Below are positions 1-8,647 of a stretch of 64,000 bases of DNA, in pieces. Source of the DNA: an uncultured Oscillospiraceae bacterium. Its GTDB lineage: Bacteria > Bacillota > Clostridia > Oscillospirales > Acutalibacteraceae. A program made the position numbers and the translations under genes. Under the pieces are notes generated by a model. That model saw only the letters and a program-made list of their open reading frames with translations, was not told the DNA's origin and ran no database searches. The stretch's first letter is position 1. Every line of letters begins with the position of its first letter. The stretch lies in the NCBI GenBank assembly GCA_900548545.1, contig URKX01000001.1, forward strand, positions 100,079-164,078, in the 5' to 3' direction.

Positions 1-2
1 TC

Positions 3-617
3 CCCGGCGGCTTCTCCGGCGGCGACGAGCCCGAGGGTTCCGGCAAGTTTATTGCCACCACCTTCCGCAACCCCAAGGTTGCCCAGGCGGTCACCGACCT
101 GCTGGAAACCCGGGACGGCCTGATGCTGGGTATCTGCAACGGCTTCCAGGCGCTGATCAAGCTGGGCCTGGTGCCCTATGGCAAGATCACCGAGCCCAAG
201 GAGGACGATCCCACCTTGACCTTCAACACCCTGGGTCGCCACGTGTCCCGCATGGTGTACACCCGGGTCACCAGCGTCAAGTCCCCCTGGATGGCTGGCG
301 TCCACGCCGGCGACATCCACGCGGTGCCTGTGTCCCACGGCGAGGGCCGGTTTGTGGCCGACGAGAAGGCTTTGAAGAAGCTGATCGAGAACGGCCAGAT
401 CGCCACCCAGTATGTGGATCCTGATGGCACGGTCAGCGGCGACATCCAGTGGAACCCCAACGGCTCTGTGTGCGGCATTGAGGGCATCACCAGCCCCGAT
501 GGCCGTGTGCTGGGCAAGATGGGCCACTCCGAGCGGAAGGGCCAAGACCTGTATAAGAATGTTCCCGGCGCGAAGGACCAGTGGCTGTTCGAAAGCGGCG
601 TGAAGTACTTTAAGTAA
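3..617 (+). CDS. purL: Phosphoribosylformylglycinamidine synthase, C-terminal glutaminase part (partial)
   Basis: This is the end of a gene that begins before the window; the frame is open from base 3. FGAM synthase makes formylglycinamidine ribonucleotide in purine synthesis, and the part seen here is the class I glutamine amidotransferase domain that supplies ammonia. The nucleophile elbow LGICNGFQ (the Cys), the motif PVSHGEGRF and the late GHSERKG motif are visible; they provide the Cys/His/Glu triad. The GHSERKGQD ending is typical of the long single-chain PurL of Clostridia rather than of a free PurQ, but without the upstream sequence a separate PurQ cannot be fully excluded. The gene ends in TAA and no clear terminator hairpin follows; the next 365 bases hold a repeat element. 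Confidence 0.93.
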   Translation, partial: PGGFSGGDEPEGSGKFIATTFRNPKVAQAVTDLLETRDGLMLGICNGFQALIKLGLVPYGKITEPKEDDPTLTFNTLGRHVSRMVYTRVTSVKSPWMAGVHAGDIHAVPVSHGEGRFVADEKALKKLIENGQIATQYVDPDGTVSGDIQWNPNGSVCGIEGITSPDGRVLGKMGHSERKGQDLYKNVPGAKDQWLFESGVKYFK

Positions 618-982
618 CCAAGCTGCGCCTGGACGCAAGTCGCGCTCTGGGGCCGCTGGCTGCGCTCGGTCCTGAGGTGCCCGAGAATGGGTCGTTCGCG
701 CAGAGGGCTGGCTGGGAGAAGTTCCCGCTGGTGGGTGGCCCCACTGGACACTTCGCGCTCTGGGGCCGCTGGCTGCGCTCGGTCCTGAGGTGACCGAGAA
801 TGGGCCGTTCGCGCGGAGGGCTGGGAGAAGTTCCCACTGGTGGGTGGCCCTCCCTGCAAACCGGATTTGCAAATTCTTTGCTTTTTTCTTGTAAGAAAGA
901 AGAGAACGATACACCTTTCGCAAGAAAGGTGTATTCTTTGCCGTTTTCCCTTTCGGGGACGGAAAAGGAGGATACAGTTCCT
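618..982. repeat. Intergenic repeat element with two tandem ~100-bp copies
   Basis: The 365-bp gap before alr carries two near-identical direct copies, about 641-741 and 754-850. They differ at a handful of bases and by a 4-base deletion in the second copy. They are followed by short inverted repeats: TTTCTT-GT-AAGAAA at 885-898 and the perfect hairpin ACACCTTTC-GCAA-GAAAGGTGT at 911-932. A stretch near 621-645 resembles, in reverse orientation, part of the element at 22657-22956. No convincing gene is present: the open frames crossing it are low-complexity Arg/Ser/Pro translations of the repeat. It looks like a dispersed non-coding intergenic element, and it may also hold the alr promoter. 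Confidence 0.75.
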
Positions 983-2182
983 ATGAAAGAGATATTGCGT
1001 CGCACCTGGGCGGAGATCGACCTGGACGCCCTGGCCCGCGACTTTCAGGCGGTGCGGGAGGCCGCCAATCCCCAGGCCAAGGTCTGCTGTGTGGTCAAGG
1101 CTGACGCCTATGGCCACGGGGCTGTCCGCATTGCCCGGGAGTTTGAAGGGCTGGGGGCGGATTGGTTTGCCGTTTCCAATTTGGAGGAGGCCCTCCAGCT
1201 GCGGCTGGGAGGGATCCAAAAACCCATCCTGGTGCTGGGGTACACCCCGCCGGAGGAGGCCGCCGCCCTTTCCAACCACCACATTTCCCAGTGCGTGTAC
1301 AGCTTGGACTATGCTCGGGACCTTTCCCGCGCGGCGGAGGAGGCCGGGGCCACGGTGAACATCCACGTGAAGATCGACACCGGCATGAGCCGCCTGGGCT
1401 TTTACTATCAGGACATCAGCCGGGACGAGGCCACGGTCCAGGAGGTGAAAGCCGCCTGCCAGCTGCCGGGGCTGCACCCGGAGGGCATCTTCACCCACTT
1501 TGCCGTGTCCGACGAGGGCAAGGCCGGGGACGCCTTCACCATGCAGCAGTTCGGCTGCTTCAAAGAGATGATCGAGGCCCTGCTGCGGGAGGACATCGGC
1601 TTTGAAGTGCGTCACTGTGCCAACTCCGCGGCGGTGTTCGACTATCCTTTGTCCCACCTGGACATGGTGCGGGCCGGCATTGTCATCTACGGGCTGTACC
1701 CCTCAGAGGAGCTGCGCCATAAACCGGACCTGACCCCGGTGCTGTCGCTCCGCTCGGTGGTGTCCCATGTGAAGACTGTAAAACCCGGGGCCACCATCAG
1801 CTATGGGCGGAAGTTCACCGCCCAGAAGGAGATGAAAGTGGCCACGGTCCCGGTGGGTTACGCCGACGGCTATCCCCGCATCCTCTCTGCCAAGGGCGCC
1901 CAGGTGCTCATTGGCGGGAAGCGCTGCCCCATTCTGGGCCGGGTGTGCATGGACCAGCTGATGGCCGACGTGTCTGCCCTTCCCGATGTGAAGGTGGGGG
2001 ACATGGTCACCCTCATTGGCCGGGACGGGGAAGAGGCCATCACCGCCGACGAGCTGGCCAGCTTGGAGGGCAGCATCAACTACGAGGTGGTGTGCGGCCT
2101 TTCCAAGCGGGTGCCCCGTGTGTACCTGAAGGGCGGCAAGGTGGAGAGCATCTACAACGCCCTGCTGGGGGAGGACCGGTAA
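983..2182 (+). CDS. alr: Alanine racemase
   Basis: PLP-dependent racemase that makes D-alanine for peptidoglycan in the cytoplasm. The N-terminal TIM barrel begins RTWAEIDLDAL. The PLP-binding lysine is K39 in VVKADAYGHG, and the second catalytic base is Y274 in ISYGRKF at the start of the C-terminal beta domain. The product is 399 residues, the usual length. The start at 983 is chosen because an AAGGAGG site lies about 11 bases upstream and the family begins there; the frame is open further upstream into the repeat element but that stretch is not protein-like. It is transcribed alone and ends at a strong hairpin terminator at 2212-2245. Confidence 0.96.
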   Translation: MKEILRRTWAEIDLDALARDFQAVREAANPQAKVCCVVKADAYGHGAVRIAREFEGLGADWFAVSNLEEALQLRLGGIQKPILVLGYTPPEEAAALSNHHISQCVYSLDYARDLSRAAEEAGATVNIHVKIDTGMSRLGFYYQDISRDEATVQEVKAACQLPGLHPEGIFTHFAVSDEGKAGDAFTMQQFGCFKEMIEALLREDIGFEVRHCANSAAVFDYPLSHLDMVRAGIVIYGLYPSEELRHKPDLTPVLSLRSVVSHVKTVKPGATISYGRKFTAQKEMKVATVPVGYADGYPRILSAKGAQVLIGGKRCPILGRVCMDQLMADVSALPDVKVGDMVTLIGRDGEEAITADELASLEGSINYEVVCGLSKRVPRVYLKGGKVESIYNALLGEDR

Positions 2183-2211
2183 AGAGTGCCCCGGCGGTAA
2201 AGAAAACGAAA

Positions 2212-2245
2212 AAAGTGCTGTTGCAAGCTTGCAGCAGCACTTTTT
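2212..2245 (+). terminator. Intrinsic terminator of alr
   Basis: Stem AGTGCTG...CAGCACT extended by further pairs around the centre and followed directly by TTTTT. It sits 30 bases after the alr stop. Confidence 0.85.
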
Positions 2246-2331
2246 GTTTGCTGGGTGGGTCAGCCCTTTATGGGAGGGAAGGGCCTGGCTGGGTGCCTCG
2301 GAAAAAGCCGGGATGGGCTGGGAAGATGGGG

Positions 2332-2505
2332 TTATTGCCCGTCTTTTTGCCCTTTTTTCCGTTTTTTCACGCACTCGGTCAACAGGTATTCAATTTGGCC
2401 GTTGATGGACCGGAAATCGTCCTCGGCCCAGGCGGCCAGGTCCTCCCACAGCTTGGGGGAGATCCGCAGCAGGATTTGCTTTTTGCCTTTTTCCTTTTGC
2501 TCCAT
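2332..2505 (-). CDS. Small ribbon-helix-helix (Arc-like) protein next to SPFH gene
   Basis: A 57-residue lysine-rich protein. The strand segment KKQILLRISPKLWEDLAAW followed by a helix and INGQIEYLLTECV matches the ribbon-helix-helix fold of Arc/MetJ-type DNA-binding proteins, which act as dimers. It starts 12 bases after the SPFH gene on the same strand, so the two are probably co-transcribed. In Clostridia, small Arc-type proteins are often found just after SPFH genes, but a joint role is not established. The basic tail KKRKKGQK is extra to the fold. It could be an autoregulator of the pair; that is inference. Confidence 0.75.
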   Translation of the reverse strand: MEQKEKGKKQILLRISPKLWEDLAAWAEDDFRSINGQIEYLLTECVKKRKKGQKDGQ

Positions 2506-2517
2506 TCCATCGCCGCC

Positions 2518-3513
2518 TTAGTAGATGGAGCCGCTGTTGACAATGGGCTGGGCGTCCTTGTTGCCGCAGAGCACCACCAGCAGGTTGGACACCATAGCGG
2601 CTTTCCGCTCCTCGTCCAGGTCCACGATGCGGTCGTCGTTCAGTTGGGCCAGGGCCATTTCCACCATGCCCACGGCGCCTTCCACGATCTTCTTCCGGGC
2701 TGCCACCACGGCCTCCGCCTGCTGGCGCTGGAGCATGGCCGCGGCGATCTCCGGGGCGTAGGACAGGTGGGTGATCCGCACCTCCAGGATCTCCAACCCC
2801 GCCATCTCTACCCGGTCCTGCAAGTCTTGCTTCATCATCTCAGCGATCTCCTGGCTGCTGCCCCGCAGGGTCTTTTCCCCCAGGTCGTCGTCGTCCATCA
2901 GGTCGTAGGGGTACATCCGGGCGATGTTCCGGGTGGCGGAATCGCACTGGGTGGAAAGGAAAGTTCGGTAGTTCTGCACGTTGAACACTGCCTTGGTGGT
3001 GTCCACAATCCGCCAGATCACAATGGTGCCGATGACAATGGGGTTGCCCCGCTCGTCGTTGACGGTCTGCTTTTCGTTGTTCAGGGTCATGGTCTTCAGG
3101 GAGATTTTCCGGCTGCCCCCAAAGTTGACGCTGGTGTTGCCGTTCACCGTGGTCATGGAGGCGGGGGTGGCGCCGGGATTGATGCCCTCGCAGAAGGGAT
3201 TCACCCAGAAATAGCCGTCCCCTTTCAGGGTGCCGTGGTACTGCCCAAACAGGGTGAGCACCAACGCCTCGTTGGGGTTTAAGATCTTCAGGCCGGGCAT
3301 GAGGAACAGGTCCAGCACGAACACCAGCGAAGCCGCCACAATCAAGGTTACGGACAGAGGGACGCTGACATCCCACAGCAGGATGGGCCCAACAATAGCC
3401 ACAGCCAAGCTGCCGAAGAACAGCACCAAGATCAGCGCCAGCATGGCAAAGCCGTTTTTGGTTTTCACGGGTTTTTCTGTGTACCGGTTGACAATCTTCT
3501 CTTGCGTTTCCAT
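2518..3513 (-). CDS. SPFH/Band 7 domain membrane protein
   Basis: Membrane-anchored SPFH (stomatin/prohibitin/flotillin) protein of 331 residues. A short cytoplasmic N-terminus is followed by two hydrophobic segments (about residues 21-43 and 50-70) and then the Band 7 domain, seen from NPNEALVLTLFGQY. The C-terminal part includes a helical stretch rich in Gln, Arg and Ala (MLQRQQAEAVVAARKKI) typical of oligomerising SPFH proteins. Such proteins form cage-like assemblies on membrane microdomains. The start at 3513 is preferred over an in-frame start 33 bases upstream because AAAGGAG lies at the right distance. A near-consensus promoter lies at 3545-3573. Confidence 0.9.
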   Translation of the reverse strand: METQEKIVNRYTEKPVKTKNGFAMLALILVLFFGSLAVAIVGPILLWDVSVPLSVTLIVAASLVFVLDLFLMPGLKILNPNEALVLTLFGQYHGTLKGDGYFWVNPFCEGINPGATPASMTTVNGNTSVNFGGSRKISLKTMTLNNEKQTVNDERGNPIVIGTIVIWRIVDTTKAVFNVQNYRTFLSTQCDSATRNIARMYPYDLMDDDDLGEKTLRGSSQEIAEMMKQDLQDRVEMAGLEILEVRITHLSYAPEIAAAMLQRQQAEAVVAARKKIVEGAVGMVEMALAQLNDDRIVDLDEERKAAMVSNLLVVLCGNKDAQPIVNSGSIY

Positions 3514-3544
3514 ATAGAACAACTCCTTTTCCGAATCTGATATC

Positions 3545-3573
3545 ATTATAATATCAGTGCGAAATCAAGTCAA
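3545..3573 (-). promoter_or_regulatory. Sigma-A promoter of the SPFH operon
   Basis: On the minus strand TTGACT, a 17-base spacer and TATAAT, about 30 bases upstream of the chosen SPFH start. Confidence 0.85.
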
Positions 3574-3649
3574 GGGGCTTGTGAAAGATTTTGCAAATAA
3601 GCGCTTCAAGGCGTTAAGGGACTGAAGGGTGTTTAGAAGGGGGCCGGGG

Positions 3650-3695
3650 AAAAACAAAAAGGACGCAGGGAAAGCCAAAGCGTTCCTGCGTCCTT
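3650..3695 (-). terminator. Terminator of the phosphorylase/isomerase operon
   Basis: Stem AAGGACGCAGG...CCTGCGTCCTT read on the minus strand and followed by TTTTTGTTTTT, just after the stop of the gene ending at 3721. Confidence 0.88.
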
Positions 3696-3720
3696 GCGCT
3701 GTAGAAGGGGGAAAGATGGG

Positions 3721-4539
3721 TCACAGCTGGCTGTTCAACCATTCCACGGAGTGCCACAGGCATTCCAGTGCGCTGGAGGCACCGTAAAACTCCAAGGTGT
3801 ACACCCCGTCGTAGCCGTCGGCTTTCAGCTGGGCCACAATTTCCTCCAGGGGCAGGATGCCGCTGCCCACCGGGGCGGGGTAGAGAGGGCTGCCGTCCAG
3901 GGCGTTTTTCACCAGGGGGCCGTAGTCCGGGGCGGTTGCACGGTCTTTCAGATGGACGTGGTCCACCCTGTCCCGGAGCAGATGGTAGGCGTCCAGCACC
4001 TGTTCCCCGGCAAAGAGGAAGTTCCCCGTGTCAAAGGTGGAGGAAAGCTGGGGGCAGGCGTTTAAAAACCGCCGCACGCCTGCGGCCGTGGCAATGGGGG
4101 ACAGGGCGTCGTCATAGTCCTCCATGGTCAGGGAAACGCCGTAATCCAGGGCCAGGTCCGCCAGCTGGCACACACAGTCCATCATCCGCTGGGTTTGGTT
4201 TTCCCGCTCCTGGGGGGAATCCCCCTCCCCAAAGAAGCCGGGAATCACCAGCAGCTTGGGGGCGCCCAGGTATTGGGCGGCCTCTAAAAGGGGCAGAGCC
4301 TGGCGCTTCACGCCGGTGTCACGGCCAAAGTCGAAATAGGAGGGGATGGTGGAGATCTCCAGGTCTGCCATGGCCAGCTCCTGGCCGATCTCGTCTTCCC
4401 GGCCCACCACGTTGTTGGCCGAGGCTTCCACAGCCTTCACGCCCAGCTCCCGGGCGCGTTGGAGGGCGTCTTCCATAAAGAGATGTTCCTGCCGGGCCAT
4501 GTCCCGGATGTGGTCGTAAAAAGTGGCGATCTTTGCCAT
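3721..4539 (-). CDS. Sugar phosphate isomerase/epimerase family protein (TIM barrel)
   Basis: A 272-residue protein of the xylose isomerase-like TIM-barrel family (AP endonuclease 2 superfamily). Visible conserved metal-site regions are LTMEDYDD (the Glu), STFDTGNFLFAG (Asp), and DRVDHVHLKD (His), with a late TLEFYG Glu. These four acidic/His positions hold a divalent metal in this family, whose members isomerise or epimerise free or phosphorylated sugars. The exact substrate cannot be read. The start at 4539 has GGAGG seven bases upstream; two earlier in-frame ATGs are too close to it. It is the second gene of an operon with the nucleoside phosphorylase 21 bases upstream, suggesting a joint role in nucleoside or sugar salvage. 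Confidence 0.85.
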   Translation of the reverse strand: MAKIATFYDHIRDMARQEHLFMEDALQRARELGVKAVEASANNVVGREDEIGQELAMADLEISTIPSYFDFGRDTGVKRQALPLLEAAQYLGAPKLLVIPGFFGEGDSPQERENQTQRMMDCVCQLADLALDYGVSLTMEDYDDALSPIATAAGVRRFLNACPQLSSTFDTGNFLFAGEQVLDAYHLLRDRVDHVHLKDRATAPDYGPLVKNALDGSPLYPAPVGSGILPLEEIVAQLKADGYDGVYTLEFYGASSALECLWHSVEWLNSQL

Positions 4540-4560
4540 GTTCATTCCTCCCAAGGAAAG

Positions 4561-5340
4561 TTATGCCAGTTGGTCCAGTTGCCGCAGCCGTTTCCCGGTT
4601 TCCACCGCGGCGGCCACACTCTCTTCCGCCATGCTGGCGCCCTGTTGGTGCAGCACGCCGGAATCCCAAACCGGTCCGTCTAAGTTGTCGGTCACATAGA
4701 AAAACTCTGCGAATTTTACCCCCCGGAACTGGGCCACTGCCGCCAGGGAGGCGCACTCCATCTCCACACACAGGCAGCCCTGCTCCTTGCGGCGGGCCAT
4801 TTTGCCCCGGGTTTCCCGGTAAAAGGCGTCCGTGGTCCAAGTTTTCCCCTCCGCGAAGGGCAGCCCCAAGTCCTCCATGGCCTGGCGGCAGGCCCCTACA
4901 CAGGCGGGGTCTAACTCCACCTCATCCGCCGGGGGCAGATAGTGGTAGGAAAGGCCCTCGTCCCGGATGGCGGCGGTGGGCAGGATGAAGCTGTTCAATG
5001 GGATGTCCCGGCTGAGGGTCCCCGCCGAGCCGAAAAAGACAAAGTATTTCCCACCCTTGACGCGCACCTCTTCAATAAAGGAGGATGCGGCTGGCCCGCC
5101 CACATGGGGCAGCCCCATAGCCAGGGTGACTCCTTGGATTTCCATGCGGTAAATGGGCACCCGTCCTGAGCAAAAGGCCAGGGTGGCAATCTGCTTTCCC
5201 TGATAGCGGTCCACGCACTGCTGGACAATGCGTTTGGAAAAGGGGAAAATGCAGATCTCCGGGAACCCGGGCACCGGGGTGATGCACTCTTCCGGGTTGA
5301 CCACAGCGGTCAGGTCCGGGTCGAACTCGTTGCAAAGCAT
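4561..5340 (-). CDS. Nucleoside phosphorylase (PNP/UDP family)
   Basis: A 259-residue member of the purine/uridine phosphorylase superfamily, which splits nucleosides with phosphate into base and (deoxy)ribose-1-phosphate. The phosphate-loop region FFGSAGTLS and the ribose-site motif VEMECASLAAVA (the Glu of the VEMEA signature) are visible, as is the N-terminal MGLPHVGGPA loop. Relatives are often annotated only as nucleoside phosphorylase; uridine, purine or MTA-type substrates are all possible. The start at 5340 follows a TAAGGAGGT site 8 bases away; the longer in-frame start lacks one. First gene of a two-gene operon with a sugar isomerase, with a near-perfect promoter at 5372-5400. Confidence 0.85.
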   Translation of the reverse strand: MLCNEFDPDLTAVVNPEECITPVPGFPEICIFPFSKRIVQQCVDRYQGKQIATLAFCSGRVPIYRMEIQGVTLAMGLPHVGGPAASSFIEEVRVKGGKYFVFFGSAGTLSRDIPLNSFILPTAAIRDEGLSYHYLPPADEVELDPACVGACRQAMEDLGLPFAEGKTWTTDAFYRETRGKMARRKEQGCLCVEMECASLAAVAQFRGVKFAEFFYVTDNLDGPVWDSGVLHQQGASMAEESVAAAVETGKRLRQLDQLA

Positions 5341-5371
5341 AGGCCGTACCTCCTTACAGAATATTTCGTCC

Positions 5372-5400
5372 ATTGTAGGGCAAAAAGCGGGCCCAGTCAA
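5372..5400 (-). promoter_or_regulatory. Sigma-A promoter of the nucleoside phosphorylase operon
   Basis: Minus strand TTGACT, 17-base spacer, TACAAT, placed 32 bases before the start codon and directly after the end of the glycosyltransferase gene. Confidence 0.85.
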
Positions 5401-5406
5401 GAGGCG

Positions 5407-8400
5407 TCATGCGAAATACCAGGTGTCAAACAGTTCCAGGGCGTTGGCGTACTCCCGGGTGGTGGGGGAGCCGGACAGCACCGGGAAATACAGGGCGAAC
5501 AGCAGCAGGCATCCCACGGTGAATGCCCCCAACAGCAGGCTGGCTGCCGAGCACTCCACCCCGCCGGGGAAGGCCACCCGCCGGGTGAAGGGCCCCCGCT
5601 GGTACAGCAGGGAGAATACCCCGCACAGGGCCACAATGAGGAAGGGTACTGCCGTAAAGTAGTGGTAGATAAAGGTAAGCCTTGGCACCAGCACCCAGGG
5701 CAGGTACACCGAGCCAAACCCTGAGAGCACCACACCGGCCCACCGGGGGCGCTCCTTCCACCAGAGGACAGCCGCACCGCACAGGGCCGGGATGCCAGCC
5801 CACCACAGCAGGGGGTTGCCAAAGGCGGAAATGGTGCTGTAGCCCTGCCAGGTATCCCCGGCAAAGTACCAGATGGGCCGCAGGTCCAGGGGCCATTCAT
5901 ACCAGGGGGAGGCAAAGGAGTGGGTGGCCACCAGGTGGGCGTGGTAGTTGAACATGGTGGTCTGGTAGTTCCAGAAGCTTTGCAGCACACGGCCGGCGTT
6001 GTGGGGCAGGGTGGTGATGGGCAAAAACGCCGCGAAATAAATGGCAAAGGGGATGGCGATAAAGAACAGGCAGCACCAGCCGCACAGCTTCAAAAACTTT
6101 GTCCGCACCGGCTGGAAGGGCTGGCCTTCCCGTTTGGACTCCCACCAGGTGAAGAGCAGCTTCCCAAAAAACAGCCCCGCCAAGCCCAAAGCGCCGTAGG
6201 CTGCCGTCCACTTGGAGGCAATGCCCAGCCCGGTGAAGATCCCGCAGGCAAGCAGGGGAGGCAGCAAGCGCTTCCAGCTGTCCTTCAGCAGGTCCCGCTT
6301 CAGGAACACCACCATGGCGTCGTACATCAGCAGCAGGAAAAACACCGCGTAGGTGTCGATGGTGGCAATGCGGGTCTGGGTGAAGTGCATAAAGTCAAAG
6401 GCGAACAGCAGCGTGCCCGCAAAGCACAGCCGGGTGCGGCCAAACAGCTGCTTTAAAAGGTGGTACAAAATGGGCAGCATCAGCACCCCCAGCAGGGCAC
6501 CCACACACCGCCAGCCAAAGGGGTTCATGCCAAACACCCGGATGCCCAGGGAGATCAGCAGCTTGCCCAGGGTGGGATGGGTGTTCTCGTAGGGCTCCAG
6601 GCCCAAAATGTGCTCGTAAGCGGTCCGGGCGTGGTAGATCTCGTCAAAATAGGTGGAGTTCTGATAGGTGATCTCCGTGGGCACCTGGTCCTGTTCGTCG
6701 GTGAGGGCCGCCGCCCCGGCGCCCTCCCCGGCGATGTTGGCCAGGGCCGAGGTGCCAGTGTATTGCAGCCCCGCCTCGTTGATGGTCACACTGCCGTCCA
6801 GGGCTGTCAGGCGCACAAAGCGTCCCGGGGTGGTGAGGGTGTAGGTTTTCCAGGCGAATACGCTGCCGTCGGAGAGGGTGCCACAGCCCGTCCAGTTGAC
6901 CCCATCCTGGCTGGTTTCCACCTGGACGTTCACCCCTACCCGGGCGGCGTAGTGGGCGTCGTCCGGGGCGATGCCCGGCAGGTAGACCAGGGTGCTGCAT
7001 TCCCCGTCGGCAGAGAGGGCCACGCTCTCCCCTTGGGCGGGAGTCCAGGGGGTGACTGCGGTGCTCATATCCCCCAGGTTCCAGAAGGCAAAGCAGGCGT
7101 ACACCAGGGTGACGGCTGCCATCAAAGCCCAGTCACGGGGCAGGAACCGGCTGTCCACCGGCTGGTGGTCCACCAGGGGCCGGGGTGGGTGGGCAGCCCC
7201 TTCCAGCACATTCCCCCTCAGGAACACCCGGTATCCCACCCAGAGCAAGTAGGCGATGGCTGCCATCTGCCCCAGGGAGAACATCCGGGTCAGCCAGGTG
7301 TTGGGGTCATAGCTGTTGTAATACTCGGCAAACTGCCACAGCACATAGGCCACATTGGCGTAGCTGGCAGTGGCCAGGGCGGCAAAGGCCCGTAAAAGCC
7401 CCCGGTCCGGGACAAACACAAAACCCAGCAGGGTGAACAGCAGCGCCGGGAACAGGTAGCGCTCGTGCATCTTCACCGAGAAGGCGTACATCACCGCCAT
7501 GAGCAGGGCCGGGCAGTAGAACACCACCTCTTTGCGCCGGGAGCCAAACACCGCCACCCCGCACAGGGCTGTGGCAATGATCGGGCCCAGCAAGTCCAGC
7601 AAGTCGCCGCTGAGGCCGGGGGGCAGGGGGTTCCAGTTCCAGCCGATGAGGCTCCAGAAGTTGTAGGCGTTGACAGAGTAAAAGCTGTAATAATCCAGGG
7701 TGGCCTTGTAGCGCTCCAGCAGCCACAGGAAGTTGAACCCCTGGGTGAAGGGCAGGGCGATGGACAGCACCGTGAGGACCGTCAGCAGGATGCCCAGCAG
7801 CAGTTTCCCCCACCGGCGCTGCTTGAGGGCAAAAAAGAGGTACACAGGCGCGAACACCAGCATTTGGGGCTTGCAGGCGATGGAGGCCCCAAACAGCAGC
7901 GCCGCAGGGACATACCGCTCCCGGTACAGCAGCAGCACCGACCCCAGCACCAGGGCCGTGCAGAAGGAGTCTGCCTGGCCCCACTGGGCGGAGTTCAAGT
8001 ACACCGCCGGGCAGAACAGGTAACACCCGGAGAGGAACAGCGCCGGGTAGTCTCCCAGGCGCTTGCGGCTGAGATACAGCACCCCGCCGGCGCAGGCCAT
8101 GTCCGCCAGGATGGAGGGCATTTTGATGAGGAGCGTGTAGGCGGGGCTTTCCATGGGCAGCCCAAAGAGCAGGCGCAGCTTGTCCAGCAGCGCCAGTACG
8201 TAGAGATAGCCGGGGGGATAGTCTAAAAAGATGTCCTGGTGGTAGATTTGGCCAAACCCTACGGAATTTGCCAAGGCTGCCCATGATTTAAAGGTGTCCG
8301 TGTCGGTGGTGAACCCTTCGGAGGTGTACCCCAGCACAATCCGAAAGACATAGGCTCCCAAAAACAACAGGCTTGCCCACAGGGCAAAACGGGCCTGACC

Positions 8401-8484
8401 CCTTGAGGCCCCGGAAAACTTCCGTCCCGCTGCCAGGCAGACCACACCAAAAAACAACCCGGCCGCAATGGCTCCAACGCCCAT
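5407..8484 (-). CDS. Double GT-C membrane glycosyltransferase (GT87-like + PMT/GT39)
   Basis: A 1025-residue polytopic membrane protein. Residues 1-430 form a GT-C type glycosyltransferase module with about ten membrane segments and an acidic first loop (FTTDTDTFKSWA). Residues 480-575 are a soluble, Gly/Thr-rich beta domain resembling a discoidin (F5/8 type C) module. Residues 605-1025 form a second GT-C module of the protein O-mannosyltransferase (GT39) type, with the acidic motif YFDEIYHARTAYE at 612-624 and ENTHPTLGKLL at 633-643. Such enzymes transfer a sugar from a polyprenyl-phosphate donor to a protein or glycan outside the membrane. The start has GGAAGGAG seven bases before it. It is divergent from the GH2 beta-galactosidase gene. 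Acceptor and sugar are unknown. Confidence 0.82.
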   Translation of the reverse strand: MGVGAIAAGLFFGVVCLAAGRKFSGASRGQARFALWASLLFLGAYVFRIVLGYTSEGFTTDTDTFKSWAALANSVGFGQIYHQDIFLDYPPGYLYVLALLDKLRLLFGLPMESPAYTLLIKMPSILADMACAGGVLYLSRKRLGDYPALFLSGCYLFCPAVYLNSAQWGQADSFCTALVLGSVLLLYRERYVPAALLFGASIACKPQMLVFAPVYLFFALKQRRWGKLLLGILLTVLTVLSIALPFTQGFNFLWLLERYKATLDYYSFYSVNAYNFWSLIGWNWNPLPPGLSGDLLDLLGPIIATALCGVAVFGSRRKEVVFYCPALLMAVMYAFSVKMHERYLFPALLFTLLGFVFVPDRGLLRAFAALATASYANVAYVLWQFAEYYNSYDPNTWLTRMFSLGQMAAIAYLLWVGYRVFLRGNVLEGAAHPPRPLVDHQPVDSRFLPRDWALMAAVTLVYACFAFWNLGDMSTAVTPWTPAQGESVALSADGECSTLVYLPGIAPDDAHYAARVGVNVQVETSQDGVNWTGCGTLSDGSVFAWKTYTLTTPGRFVRLTALDGSVTINEAGLQYTGTSALANIAGEGAGAAALTDEQDQVPTEITYQNSTYFDEIYHARTAYEHILGLEPYENTHPTLGKLLISLGIRVFGMNPFGWRCVGALLGVLMLPILYHLLKQLFGRTRLCFAGTLLFAFDFMHFTQTRIATIDTYAVFFLLLMYDAMVVFLKRDLLKDSWKRLLPPLLACGIFTGLGIASKWTAAYGALGLAGLFFGKLLFTWWESKREGQPFQPVRTKFLKLCGWCCLFFIAIPFAIYFAAFLPITTLPHNAGRVLQSFWNYQTTMFNYHAHLVATHSFASPWYEWPLDLRPIWYFAGDTWQGYSTISAFGNPLLWWAGIPALCGAAVLWWKERPRWAGVVLSGFGSVYLPWVLVPRLTFIYHYFTAVPFLIVALCGVFSLLYQRGPFTRRVAFPGGVECSAASLLLGAFTVGCLLLFALYFPVLSGSPTTREYANALELFDTWYFA

Positions 8485-8647
8485 GGGACCACTCCTTCCA
8501 TTGTGAAAAAGATGAGCAAAATCTTTCCCCTTTCCCTCAAAATAATCATTGACGGAGGGGGGAAATCATTGTAAGCTTTTTATAAAAGTATACCGTTTCT
8601 TCCTGGAAAAAGCAAACATTTCCAGGGGAACAGAAAGGAAGAGCTGT

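Noticed and set aside
618..982. Small genes inside the purL-alr repeat region
   Set aside because: Translations are Arg/Pro/Ser-rich products of the repeat in several frames, without ribosome sites.
176..1657. Long open frame on the minus strand over purL, the repeat element and alr
   Set aside because: Antisense to two real genes and to the repeat; its translation is low-complexity and matches no family. High GC makes long shadow frames common here.
1945..3282. 445-residue plus-strand open frame from alr into the SPFH gene
   Set aside because: It reads alr in a wrong frame, runs through the alr terminator and then antisense through two genes.
8485..8647. Promoter for lacZ in the 163-base divergent gap
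   Set aside because: TTGACG and TTGTAA boxes exist but no -10 at the right distance with good match; I could not assign one for either direction.
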